A stretch of 23,088 nucleotides of DNA from Nitrospinota bacterium (GTDB lineage Bacteria; Nitrospinota; Nitrospinia; UBA9942), in NCBI GenBank assembly GCA_003489165.1, contig DNJG01000001.1, positions 1 through 23,088 of the forward strand. Reading direction: 5' to 3'. The position numbers and the translations under genes are program-made. Numbering within the stretch: position 1 is the stretch's first letter; every line of letters starts with the position of its first letter. Shown in pieces: positions 14,547 through 21,942 of the stretch. Below the pieces are notes generated by a model. That model did no database searches. It was given only the letters and a program-made list of their open reading frames with translations, and had not been told where the DNA came from.

Positions 14547-15428
14547 TTATAAACCCTTTAAAAATGAAGATAAAATCTTTTCAGTGGAGACTATATGTTT
14601 ATTCAGCCCAAGTTCTTTACTATCAATTCCAAGGGCAATGCCAACCAATTGTGGAAGATGCAGAATCGGCAGGTTTAACTTAGTTTGTACAATCTTATCA
14701 ATCTCTGGCTGGTATGAGTCAAGATTGAGATGACATAGTGGGCACGGCGTGACAAGGCAATCTGCATTTTTTTCTTTCGCCTCCTTGAGGCTTATGCCTG
14801 ACATAGTGAGAGAACTCTCTTTATTCATCATTACTATAGGGAAGCCACAACACTTAGACCTTCCATCATATTGAACGGGCTCACCACCAAGGGCTATTAT
14901 TAAATCCTCCAGTGCAGTCGTCCTGTCTGGAGAAGAAAAATTTGAGTATGCAGAAGGTCTTAAGAGATAGCACCCGTAAAATGGTGCAACCTTAAGTCCT
15001 TTTAAGGGTCTTGTAACCAATCTTTTCAATTTATCAATGCCATAATCCTCAATCAAAATATGAAGGAGGTGTTTTACCTTAACTTTCCCTTTATACTGAT
15101 GACCGCCATCTTTTAAAATTTCATTTATATTGCCTTTTCTTTTTACATCTCCATTTATACTCTTTTGAGCCTTCATCATCACACCTTGACATGTGCCGCA
15201 TATATTCATTATGTCGAGGTTTAACTCCTCGGCAATGGCAAATGTTCTTGCATTTAATGTATCACTTAGCAGTGGGTCTTTCTCAGAAATTACTCCCGCA
15301 CCACAGCAGGAGACATTTGTAAGCTCATGGAGCTCTATGCCGAGTCTCTTTGCAACTGCTACAGAGGAACTGTAAAGCTCCCTCCCCGCCCCCTTCGCCA
15401 CACATCCTGTATAAAATGCGTATTTCAT
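14547..15428 (-). CDS. sdhE: HdrB-like CCG-domain protein, class E succinate dehydrogenase subunit
   Basis: A 293-residue protein with two CCG domains. The first has C9, C41-C42 (CCGAG) and C77/C80 (CGTC). The second has C153, C193-C194 (CCGFP) and C229/C232 (CPLC). Each set can bind an iron-sulfur cluster of the non-cubane kind known from heterodisulfide reductase HdrB. Third in the run sdhA-sdhB-sdhE, it fits the class E complex II, where this protein replaces the usual membrane anchors and hands electrons to the membrane. No SdhC or SdhD is present here, and this protein has no obvious transmembrane helix, so binding would be peripheral. It is not the E. coli SdhE flavinylation factor of the same name. 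Confidence 0.88.
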   Translation of the reverse strand: MKYAFYTGCVAKGAGRELYSSSVAVAKRLGIELHELTNVSCCGAGVISEKDPLLSDTLNARTFAIAEELNLDIMNICGTCQGVMMKAQKSINGDVKRKGNINEILKDGGHQYKGKVKVKHLLHILIEDYGIDKLKRLVTRPLKGLKVAPFYGCYLLRPSAYSNFSSPDRTTALEDLIIALGGEPVQYDGRSKCCGFPIVMMNKESSLTMSGISLKEAKEKNADCLVTPCPLCHLNLDSYQPEIDKIVQTKLNLPILHLPQLVGIALGIDSKELGLNKHIVSTEKILSSFLKGL

Positions 15429-15440
15429 ATTACTGAATTA

Positions 15441-15501
15441 GCCACTGACTTACACGGACTTTAAAAATAAGAGAATAATTTAGTCAGTGAAAGTCTGTGG
15501 C
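15441..15501. repeat. Heptad-type inverted repeat between sdhB and sdhE
   Basis: The left arm (15441-15461, containing CACTGACTTACACGG) and right arm (15482-15501, AGTCAGTGAAAGTCTGTGGC) are imperfect reverse complements. They share the GTCAGTG and GTCYGTG words at 7-bp steps. It fills most of the 77-bp gap upstream of sdhE. Confidence 0.6.
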
Positions 15502-15505
15502 AAAA

Positions 15506-16468
15506 TTATTTTTTTAATCTTTTGAATATCCTCTTCACATCATCCATTTCATCAATATGCTTGTGAATAATTGGAGGATTCTTCCCTTTCAAAAACATCC
15601 TTATCCCGACTGGGATAAGGCTCAAAAGACCGGGGATATTAAATATTCCCATTGACTTTACAGGTATTATATTCTCATTCAACCTTCCGCTGCTCCTTAT
15701 AGAATCTACAAAACCCTCTACATGCCTTGCACCGTTATTATTAACTATACCCATTTTTATTGCAGTTGTTCTAAGAGACACTATTCTGTCCATAGGCTTT
15801 ACCTCTGCGGGGCATCTCTCAACACACTCTCCGCAGTGGGTGCAGTCCCAGATTCCATTCGCCTCACTTAAATTTATAACCCTTTCCAGCGTTGCCTTAT
15901 CCCTTGAATCGTCAACAAATCTCTGTGCCTTGGCAAGTACAGCTGGTCCAAAAAACTTCTCATTTGATGCCCAACTATTACAGTCTGATACACAAGACGC
16001 GCACATTATACAGGTGGATGCCGCATCTATTCTGTGGAAGTCTTCAGGAGACTGTCTTGTTTCTTTAACATTGACTGCTGACTGCTGACTGCCGGCTGCC
16101 TCTGTCACAAGCCATGGTTTAACTTTCTGAAATTTTGAAAAGAATGGCTCTAAATCAACAACAAGGTCTTTTAAAACCTTTGCATTGCCAAGCGGCTCTA
16201 TCTTCATCCTCCCATTAATTATCTCTTCAGCCGCCTGAGTCTTGCAGGCAAGCTTTGGATGTCCATTCACCTTTACCGCACATGAACCGCAGATGGCGCT
16301 TCTGCATGACATGCGGTGGGTCAATGTCCCATCCTTTGTCCATTTAATGAGATTAAGACAGTCCAATACCGTCGCCCCTTCCGGGACATTCATCTCATAA
16401 TCCTTATAATAAGGCTTACTGTCCTTTTCCGGATTAAATCTTCGTATTGAAAAAATTACTTTTGACAT
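15506..16468 (-). CDS. sdhB: Succinate dehydrogenase/fumarate reductase iron-sulfur subunit, with an extra cluster cysteine and a repeat-encoded linker
   Basis: A 320-residue protein that relays electrons from SdhA. The N-terminal [2Fe-2S] domain has C55, C60, C63 and C75. The C-terminal ferredoxin domain has C153/C156/C159/C163 and C209/C212/C215/C219. The last motif is CTHCGECVERCP: classical SdhB has only three Cys there, for a [3Fe-4S] cluster, whereas the fourth Cys suggests a second [4Fe-4S], as described for class E (Sulfolobus-type) enzymes. Residues 124-133 between the two domains are encoded by four heptad repeats. ATG 16468 itself lies in another heptad array, and no Shine-Dalgarno is visible, only repeated ATG-containing units. 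It is 60 bp after sdhA. Confidence 0.93.
   Translation of the reverse strand: MSKVIFSIRRFNPEKDSKPYYKDYEMNVPEGATVLDCLNLIKWTKDGTLTHRMSCRSAICGSCAVKVNGHPKLACKTQAAEEIINGRMKIEPLGNAKVLKDLVVDLEPFFSKFQKVKPWLVTEAAGSQQSAVNVKETRQSPEDFHRIDAASTCIMCASCVSDCNSWASNEKFFGPAVLAKAQRFVDDSRDKATLERVINLSEANGIWDCTHCGECVERCPAEVKPMDRIVSLRTTAIKMGIVNNNGARHVEGFVDSIRSSGRLNENIIPVKSMGIFNIPGLLSLIPVGIRMFLKGKNPPIIHKHIDEMDDVKRIFKRLKK
16072..16099. repeat. Heptad array inside sdhB (single arm)
   Basis: Three perfect copies of TGACTGC and one variant (CGGCTGC), 28 bp in all, in the coding sequence of the linker between the two iron-sulfur domains. It is read as AAGSQQSAVN. No inverted partner arm is close by. Confidence 0.75.
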
Positions 16469-16527
16469 TGGTCATTGGTCATTGGTCATTGGTCATTTGT
16501 AGCTGCTGACTAATGACTAATGACGGT
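16466..16527. repeat. Heptad repeat pair 3 (sdhA/sdhB boundary)
   Basis: The left arm is CATTGGT four times plus CATTTGT (16466-16500). The right arm is TGACTAA twice plus TGACGGT (16507-16527), reverse-complementary to the left in its core. The sdhB start codon is the first CAT of the left arm, and the sdhA stop lies 2 bases beyond the right arm. Confidence 0.8.
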
Positions 16528-16528
16528 G

Positions 16529-18241
16529 TTAGTATTTCCTCTCCTCTGGTTGATGTTTTGTAATAGTCACAGACTTATATTTTAATTCAATCCCCCCGTC
16601 AGGTTTTTTGTAAGATAGAGTATGCTTAAGCCACTTTGCATCATCCCTCTTTGGGAAATCTGTCCTCGCATGTGAACCCCTGCTCTCTTCCCTATTAATG
16701 GCACTCACAACTATGACTTCCGAATACTCAAGCATATGCTGTAATTCTACAGCCTCAATCAGTTCTGAATTAAATGTCTTCCCCCTGTCTGTCACCTTTG
16801 CCTTTTTAAATCTCCCCTGCAACTCCTTCACTTTTTTCAGGCAGGTTTCTAAACCCTCTTTATTTCTGAATACTCCACAACTGGACATCATAATCTCTTT
16901 GAGTTCATTTCTTATATTATTCATGCTCTCTGTCCCTGATGTATTCATAATAGTATCTATCCTGCCTCTCACAGAGGAAATCTCTTGATTTTTATTAATA
17001 TCATGCAGCTTCGCATTGCCTGTAAATTCCATCAATGCCTTTCCTGTCCTTCTGCCGAATACAAGTGCGTCAAGGAGGGAATTTGTCCCAAGCCTGTTTG
17101 CCCCATGAACAGAGACACAGGCACATTCTCCTGCCGCAAAGAAGCCTGTAATCTTTGTCCCTTTGTCATCTATTATAACCTGTCCGTCTTTATCAGCAGG
17201 TATCCCGCCCATTGAATAATGGGCAGTCGGCTGAATCGGTATAGGTTTTTCAATACAGTCCACTCCAATAAAATCTATTCCAAGCTGTCTAATCTGAGGC
17301 AGCTTTTCCAGTATCTTCTCCCTGCCGAGATGACGGAGGTCTATATATACATAATCCTTGCCGTTTATTCCTCTGCCTTCATTAACTTCCGTCTGGACAG
17401 AGCGGGAGACTATATCTCTCGGAGCCAATTCCATTTTAGCCTTTGCATACTTCTCCATGAATCTCTCGCCTTTTCCGTTTACGAGATACCCGCCTTCACC
17501 CCTTGCCGCCTCTGACACAAGTATCCCCTGACCGTAAAGTCCTGTGGGATGGAACTGGACAAACTCCATATCTTCAAGAGGAATCCCTGCCCTGTATGCC
17601 GCTATTATCCCGTCTCCTGTGCTGGCAAAGGCATTTGATGTAATGCTAAATGCCCTCCCGTATCCGCCTGTGGCAAACAGTACTGCCTTCCCTCTCAGGA
17701 CCTCCAGTCTGCCTGTCTTTATATCATAGGTAACTACGCCCTTGCATACATTGTCCTCTACAATAAGCGAAAGGATATACCACTCAGAATATATCTTGAT
17801 TTTATCTGCCTTCTTAATCACCTGCTCATATAAGGCATGAAGAAGTGCATGGCCTGTCCTGTCAGCGGCGTAACATGCACGCGGTCTTGAATGCCCTCCG
17901 AACTCCCTCTGGGCAATCCTTCCGTCCTCTGTCCTGCTAAAGACACACCCCATATGCTCCATCTCTATAATGGCATGAGGCGCATCCTTAACCATCATCT
18001 CTATTGCATCCTGATCTCCAAGAAAATCACTACCCTTTACAGTATCATACATGTGCAATTCCCATGAGTCATCGGTGGAGTTTGCAAGTGATGCCGCAAC
18101 ACCTCCCTGTGCTGCACCTGAATGGGAACGGGTGGGATATACCTTCGTGATAATGGCAGTATCATATTTATCGCACACCTCAAGGGCTGCCCTCATGCCT
18201 GCCAATCCAGCGCCAACTATGATTACATCGTGAGTCAACAT
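16529..18241 (-). CDS. sdhA: Succinate dehydrogenase/fumarate reductase flavoprotein subunit
   Basis: Catalyses succinate-fumarate interconversion at the cytoplasmic face. The 570-residue protein has the Rossmann GAGLAGMRAAL, the covalent FAD histidine H40 in TRSHSGAAQGG, QFHPTGLYGQG and SEAARGEGG with catalytic His/Arg, QPTAHYSMGGI, and the second FAD motif GECACVSVHGANRLGTNSLLDALVFG. A complete C-terminal domain ends HQPEERKY. Length is normal. It has its own promoter after the fumarase genes and is followed by sdhB and sdhE. Direction (oxidation in the TCA cycle or fumarate reduction) cannot be told from sequence; co-location with fumarase is compatible with either. Confidence 0.97.
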   Translation of the reverse strand: MLTHDVIIVGAGLAGMRAALEVCDKYDTAIITKVYPTRSHSGAAQGGVAASLANSTDDSWELHMYDTVKGSDFLGDQDAIEMMVKDAPHAIIEMEHMGCVFSRTEDGRIAQREFGGHSRPRACYAADRTGHALLHALYEQVIKKADKIKIYSEWYILSLIVEDNVCKGVVTYDIKTGRLEVLRGKAVLFATGGYGRAFSITSNAFASTGDGIIAAYRAGIPLEDMEFVQFHPTGLYGQGILVSEAARGEGGYLVNGKGERFMEKYAKAKMELAPRDIVSRSVQTEVNEGRGINGKDYVYIDLRHLGREKILEKLPQIRQLGIDFIGVDCIEKPIPIQPTAHYSMGGIPADKDGQVIIDDKGTKITGFFAAGECACVSVHGANRLGTNSLLDALVFGRRTGKALMEFTGNAKLHDINKNQEISSVRGRIDTIMNTSGTESMNNIRNELKEIMMSSCGVFRNKEGLETCLKKVKELQGRFKKAKVTDRGKTFNSELIEAVELQHMLEYSEVIVVSAINREESRGSHARTDFPKRDDAKWLKHTLSYKKPDGGIELKYKSVTITKHQPEERKY

Positions 18242-18285
18242 AAATTATTTTTTCTGAATTTTAAACTGATTATAAAAGGAATGAA

Positions 18286-18315
18286 ATTATAAAATAGAAA
18301 TTGATAGATTTGCAA
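18286..18315 (-). promoter_or_regulatory. Sigma-70-type promoter of sdhA
   Basis: The minus strand has TTGCAA, 18 bases, then a perfect TATAAT, with the predicted start about 35 bases before the sdhA ATG. A second TTGCAA lies further upstream. It separates the sdh genes from the pepA-fumarase run, whose last stop is 99 bp away. Confidence 0.5.
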
Positions 18316-18340
18316 TTTATTTTTGCAATTTTTTTGTTCT

Positions 18341-18901
18341 TTAAGGGCTTCGTCTATATTTTTTCATCCCTTCCTCATAAAGGTCATTACCGTAAATGTC
18401 ATTCACAACTATCACCTGAAAATCCTCTACCTCCATTTTCCTTACCGCCTCCGTCCCTAAATCTTCATACGCTATAACATCAACCTTTTTTATACTCCTT
18501 GCAATAAGTGCCGCAGCACCCCCAATAGCAGCAAAATATACACACTTATGCTTTTTCATGGCATCAACAACATCCTTTGACCTTTTTCCCTTCCCAATCA
18601 TACCCTTCATCCCTGCCTCCATCAGCCTTGGAGCATAAGGATCCATCCTCCCGCTTGTAGTCGGTCCAGCAGGACCTGTTACATAACCGGGTCTTGCAGG
18701 TGCAGGTCCCACATAATATATAATCTGCCCCCTTATATCAAAGGGGAGTTCCTTTCCGCTATTCAAAAGGTCAACAAGCCTCTTATGAGCCGCATCCCTC
18801 GCAGTATAAAGAGTGCCGGTTATCAAAACCTGATCCCCAATCTTTAACTTCTCTATAACCTTATCTGTAAGAGGTGTTGTCAATCTAATAATTTCTGCCA
18901 T
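18341..18901 (-). CDS. Class I fumarate hydratase, beta (C-terminal) subunit
   Basis: A 186-residue protein equal to the C-terminal part of E. coli FumA, with the signature GPAGPTTSGRMDPYAPRLME and GKGKRS. With the alpha subunit it forms an oxygen-sensitive [4Fe-4S] enzyme hydrating fumarate to malate. L-tartrate dehydratase (TtdB) has the same fold, so the substrate is inferred from the neighbouring sdh genes. Its ATG shares one base with the alpha-subunit TAA, so the two are translationally coupled. The start and stop fit the family length of about 185 residues. Confidence 0.93.
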   Translation of the reverse strand: MAEIIRLTTPLTDKVIEKLKIGDQVLITGTLYTARDAAHKRLVDLLNSGKELPFDIRGQIIYYVGPAPARPGYVTGPAGPTTSGRMDPYAPRLMEAGMKGMIGKGKRSKDVVDAMKKHKCVYFAAIGGAAALIARSIKKVDVIAYEDLGTEAVRKMEVEDFQVIVVNDIYGNDLYEEGMKKYRRSP

Positions 18902-19740
18902 TATAAAACTATCTCCTTATGCCTGCTGGCGTGGCAGGATATATTAACCGCTACTGGCAGACTTGCAATATGACACGGGAATTTTTCAATATGAACTGCC
19001 ATCGCATAGAATCTCCCGCCAAAACCTTCTGGTCCCATCCCGAGGTCATTAATCTTTTTTAACAAATCTTCCTCTATTTCTTTTAAAACAGTGTCAGGGT
19101 TTGTTGAGCCGATTGGTCTTAAAAGTGCTTTTGTTGCTATTTGGGCAGCCTTTTCAAGAGTGCCGCCAATTCCCACACCAACAACTACAGGCGGGCATGG
19201 GTTTGAGCCAGATTCCAGCACTCTCTGGATTACATAATTTTTAATCCCCTCAATTCCATCAGCAGGCTTTAACATTGTAACCCTGCTCATATTTGAACTC
19301 CCGCCGCCTTTTGGGGCACAGATAATTTTTATTTTGTCGCCGGGGACAATATCGTAATTGATTACAGCAGGTGTATTATCACCGGTGTTCTTCCTTGTAA
19401 AGGCATCACAGATAGATTTTCTCAGATAACCCTCTTTATACCCCTGCCTCACACCTTCATTAATTGCATCTGAAAGAGAGCCTCCTTCAATATGAACATC
19501 CTGACCCACATCCACAAAAAATACTGAGAACCCTGTATCCTGACATATTGGAATCTTTTCATGCCAGGCAATCTCTGCATTCTTTTTAAGTGCATTTAAG
19601 ACCGCCTTGCCTACAGGCGACTCCTCTGTCTCCAGACCTCTATCAAATGCATGAAGGACATCCTCAGGGAGGTTATAGTTCGCCTCCATACATAGGTTTT
19701 TCACCGCTTCTGTTATTTCTTTAATATGAATATTTCGCAT
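18901..19740 (-). CDS. Class I fumarate hydratase, alpha (N-terminal, Fe-S) subunit
   Basis: A 279-residue subunit with IPICQDTG (C66), CAPKGGGSSNMSRVTML, NPCPPVVVGVGIGGT (C182) and a C-terminal CHASRH (C269). Three of these cysteines can hold the [4Fe-4S] cluster typical of the oxygen-sensitive fumarases and L-tartrate dehydratases. Together with the beta subunit it interconverts fumarate and malate, feeding on the product of the downstream Sdh. The ATG at 19740 lies directly beside the heptad repeat of the pepA end, and no Shine-Dalgarno can be seen. Translation may depend on another signal, or the start may be slightly downstream. Confidence 0.93.
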   Translation of the reverse strand: MRNIHIKEITEAVKNLCMEANYNLPEDVLHAFDRGLETEESPVGKAVLNALKKNAEIAWHEKIPICQDTGFSVFFVDVGQDVHIEGGSLSDAINEGVRQGYKEGYLRKSICDAFTRKNTGDNTPAVINYDIVPGDKIKIICAPKGGGSSNMSRVTMLKPADGIEGIKNYVIQRVLESGSNPCPPVVVGVGIGGTLEKAAQIATKALLRPIGSTNPDTVLKEIEEDLLKKINDLGMGPEGFGGRFYAMAVHIEKFPCHIASLPVAVNISCHASRHKEIVL

Positions 19741-19743
19741 ATT

Positions 19744-19830
19744 AGAATACTGAATTTAGAATTCAAAATACAGAATACAGAATTTTTTATTCTGACTTCT
19801 GACTTCTGGCTTCTGGCTTCTGGCTTCTCA
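19744..19830. repeat. Heptad repeat pair 4 (pepA/fumarase boundary)
   Basis: The left arm has about five and a half 7-bp units of AGAATAC type (19744-19785). The right arm has six units, running from ATTCTGA through CTTCTGA to CTTCTGG (19789-19830). The arms are imperfect reverse complements. The right arm is translated as the C-terminal tail of PepA, and the left arm occupies the space just upstream of the fumarase alpha start. Confidence 0.8.
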
Positions 19831-21304
19831 GATACTCCACCAACAGCCTTACTCCCACACCTACTGCACCTTTGGGGATATAAGGCTTGCCGTTATATTC
19901 CCATACTGTCCCTGCTATATCAAGATGAGCCCACTTAAACTTACCTGCAAATTTTTTTAAGAATGCAGCAGCAGTAATTGTGCCTCCGCCTCTCCCCCCG
20001 ACATTCTTCACATCCGCAATGTCGCTTTTATTCTGTTCCTCATATTCTTCCCACAGAGGAAGCTCCCACACCCTCTCCCCGCTCTTTTCTCCTGCCTTCT
20101 TTATTGCCTCAATCAAGTCTTTATCATTCCCCAGTAATCCTGATGCATGATAACCAAGTGCAATTATACATGCCCCTGTAAGAGTTGCCAAATCTATTAC
20201 TGCCTTCGGCTTATATCTCTCTCCATAGGTAAGGGCATCTGCGAGAATCATTCTTCCTTCGGCATCTGTGCTTATAACCTCTATTGTTTTGCCTGACATA
20301 GCTTTGACAACATCGCCGGGCTTATCCGCCTTTCCACTTGGCATATTTTCAGTTGCAGGGATAAGTGCTATGACATTTACAGGGAGCTTAAGATCTGCTG
20401 CTGCCTTTATAGCACATATCGCTGCTGCACCACCTGCCATATCGTGCTTCATCTCCTCCATCTTTTCGCTTGGTTTTATTGATATTCCACCGCTATCAAA
20501 TGTAAGCCCCTTTCCTGCAATTAAAACTGGCGGCTCTCCCTTCTTTCCGCCGCTATATTCCATGATTATAAATTTCGGCGGCTCATCGCTTCCCCTCGCA
20601 ACCGCCAGCAATGCACCCATTTTCAACCTCTCCATATCTGCCCTATCCAAAATTTTGCATCTAATACCCGATTTCTTTGCAATTCTCTTTGCCTGTTCAG
20701 CAAGATATGTAGGTGTAGCAGTATTTGCAGGATGATTTATCATATCTCTGGCGATATAAACTGCCTCCGAAATCTTCACTGCATCATCAAGCCCTTTTTT
20801 AATCTCTTTATCTTCTTTCTCTACTAAAAGAGCAATCTCATCAACCTTTTTTATCTCCTCCCTCTTTTCTGTCCTATAGCTTGTAAAATCATAGAGGGAA
20901 AGGATTCCCCCTTCAGTAACTGCCTTTGATATTTCGTAATCGGATACCTTCTTTATTTTTACCTGTGCAAGGGCAGTAGAAAATTTCTTTAACCCTAAAT
21001 CCCTTACAGCCTTAGTTGAATTTCCCGATGCCTGCCTCAGTTTTTCTATTTTAAAATCCTTCTCCTTCCCAAAACCAACCAATAAAACCCTCTCGGCAGG
21101 GAGTTTACCCTGTGTATAAATAAGCCTTATTTGATTCGGCTTCCCCTCAAAATCCTTATCCTTAAAGAGCTTCGCTATCAGTCCATTAAGTCTCTTATCA
21201 ATAACCTTTGCCAACCCCTCAGGCTTTTTGCCCTCAAATGCTCCCACTACAAGACACCCTGTCTTATGCCTTTCAATACTCTCTCTTTTTAAATATACTT
21301 TCAT
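19787..21304 (-). CDS. pepA: Leucyl aminopeptidase (M17), with a repeat-encoded C-terminal tail
   Basis: Removes N-terminal residues from peptides in the cytoplasm, using two metal ions. Counting from ATG 21304 the protein has 505 residues. Metal and catalytic residues are K265 and D270 in GKGLTFDSGG, D288, D347 and E349 in STDAEGRMILADAL, and R351. The N-terminal macro-like domain runs to about residue 160. The frame opens 26 codons earlier, but MKVYLKRESIERH is the family-like start and an AGGGGG ribosome site precedes it, at rather long spacing. After the usual end LVEYL the chain continues for about 20 residues in the pattern RSQKPEA repeated, encoded by heptad units, which normal PepA lacks. 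Confidence 0.93.
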   Translation of the reverse strand: MKVYLKRESIERHKTGCLVVGAFEGKKPEGLAKVIDKRLNGLIAKLFKDKDFEGKPNQIRLIYTQGKLPAERVLLVGFGKEKDFKIEKLRQASGNSTKAVRDLGLKKFSTALAQVKIKKVSDYEISKAVTEGGILSLYDFTSYRTEKREEIKKVDEIALLVEKEDKEIKKGLDDAVKISEAVYIARDMINHPANTATPTYLAEQAKRIAKKSGIRCKILDRADMERLKMGALLAVARGSDEPPKFIIMEYSGGKKGEPPVLIAGKGLTFDSGGISIKPSEKMEEMKHDMAGGAAAICAIKAAADLKLPVNVIALIPATENMPSGKADKPGDVVKAMSGKTIEVISTDAEGRMILADALTYGERYKPKAVIDLATLTGACIIALGYHASGLLGNDKDLIEAIKKAGEKSGERVWELPLWEEYEEQNKSDIADVKNVGGRGGGTITAAAFLKKFAGKFKWAHLDIAGTVWEYNGKPYIPKGAVGVGVRLLVEYLRSQKPEARSQKSE

Positions 21305-21359
21305 AAAAAAATTACTACCCCCTTTCATTAATAAAATATCTTTGAAATACCCTTTGATA

Positions 21360-21608
21360 TCATTTTCTAAAAAGTTCTTCACTCAACAGGTGCAAATCCA
21401 TTTTAAGATAAGCAGCAACATCCTTTAATATTTTACTCAATGTGCCAATTCTAAGAGATTTATGCTGAGGAATGGTAATGTGATGTTCAATCCCTTAGAA
21501 GATAGTAGTCAGTCGCATATGGCTCCCAGTCTGACGAGTACTCTTGTATCCGTATCTACCAAAGAGCTGAGCCAGCTCCTCTCCGCTCATATCACGAGGC
21601 AATTTCAT
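21360..21608 (-). pseudogene. hicA: HicA toxin with one in-frame stop codon
   Basis: The frame from ATG 21608 reads MKLPRDMSGEELAQLFGRYG, then KSTRQTGSHMRL with the conserved catalytic-type His30, a TAA at 21495-21497 (codon 38), and resumes without any shift as GIEHHITIPQHKSLRIGTLSKILKDV to a TGA at 21360. Without the stop it would be an 82-residue HicA mRNA interferase of normal length. A single base change (for example to AAA, CAA or GAA) restores it. It overlaps hicB by four bases (ATGA). Either the toxin is freshly inactivated or the base is a sequencing error. Confidence 0.85.
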
Positions 21609-21814
21609 ACTGCAAGCAACTCCTCTTTCACTATATGAAGACGAATAATCTTTGGCCTTTCTGCCTCCTCAAAGTGGCATACTACCGCATCCTGCACCGC
21701 CTTTTTTAACTCTTCAAAAGTATCAGCCTCGGTAAAAATAGAAAAACCTAATGCCCTCGCTTCATATCCACCCTCCGGAGATTCTTCTACAGCAAAAATA
21801 ATTTCTTTTTCCAT
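21605..21814 (-). CDS. hicB: HicB-family antitoxin
   Basis: A 69-residue protein with the HicB partial RNase H-like fold: beta strand EIIFAVEESPEGGYEARALG, then an acidic TFEELKKAVQDAV helix and a final strand (RLHIVKEELLAV). It lacks a separate DNA-binding tail, so it is the short form. ATG 21814 is chosen because GGAG lies just upstream of it; a TTG four codons earlier includes that ribosome site. Antitoxin first, toxin second, with ATGA overlap, is the hicBA order. It would neutralise HicA by direct binding. Its toxin partner carries a stop codon here. Confidence 0.8.
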   Translation of the reverse strand: MEKEIIFAVEESPEGGYEARALGFSIFTEADTFEELKKAVQDAVVCHFEEAERPKIIRLHIVKEELLAV

Positions 21815-21857
21815 ATTTGTCTCCAATCTATTTTCAATTTCTTAACCCTTTTTCCTC

Positions 21858-21886
21858 ATTATAAAAAGATATTTAAAACCTCGCAA
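21858..21886 (-). promoter_or_regulatory. Sigma-70-type promoter of hicBA
   Basis: The minus strand has TTGCGA, 17 bases, and a perfect TATAAT. The start would be near 21850, about 36 bases before the hicB ATG. Confidence 0.55.
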
Positions 21887-21905
21887 ATACTTTTTGCTAT
21901 TATGC

Positions 21906-21921
21906 ATAAAGTTTGCTTTAT
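21906..21921. promoter_or_regulatory. Small palindrome upstream of the hicBA promoter
   Basis: ATAAAG-TTTG-CTTTAT, a 6-bp-arm inverted repeat about 20 bp upstream of the hicBA -35 box and 22 bp after the pgi stop. It could be an operator for hicBA or a weak pgi terminator hairpin; nothing in the sequence decides between these. Confidence 0.3.
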
Positions 21922-21942
21922 ATTTTAAGATTATTCAAGGTA

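Noticed and set aside
14489..14683. 64-codon plus-strand frame at the end of sdhE
   Set aside because: Most of it is antisense to the conserved sdhE 3' end, its composition is Lys-rich and featureless, and no ribosome site precedes it.
14547..15428. GlcF partner of GlcD
   Set aside because: The two CCG domains look similar, but GlcF has an N-terminal ferredoxin domain that is missing here, and the gene is on the other strand, following sdhA-sdhB.
16466..16527. CRISPR array
   Set aside because: Units are 7 bp with no spacers and a palindromic partner arm; no cas genes are nearby.
21305..21382. Extended N-terminus of PepA (26 extra residues)
   Set aside because: The extension overlaps the hicA 3' end, has no family resemblance and includes the ribosome site of the real start.
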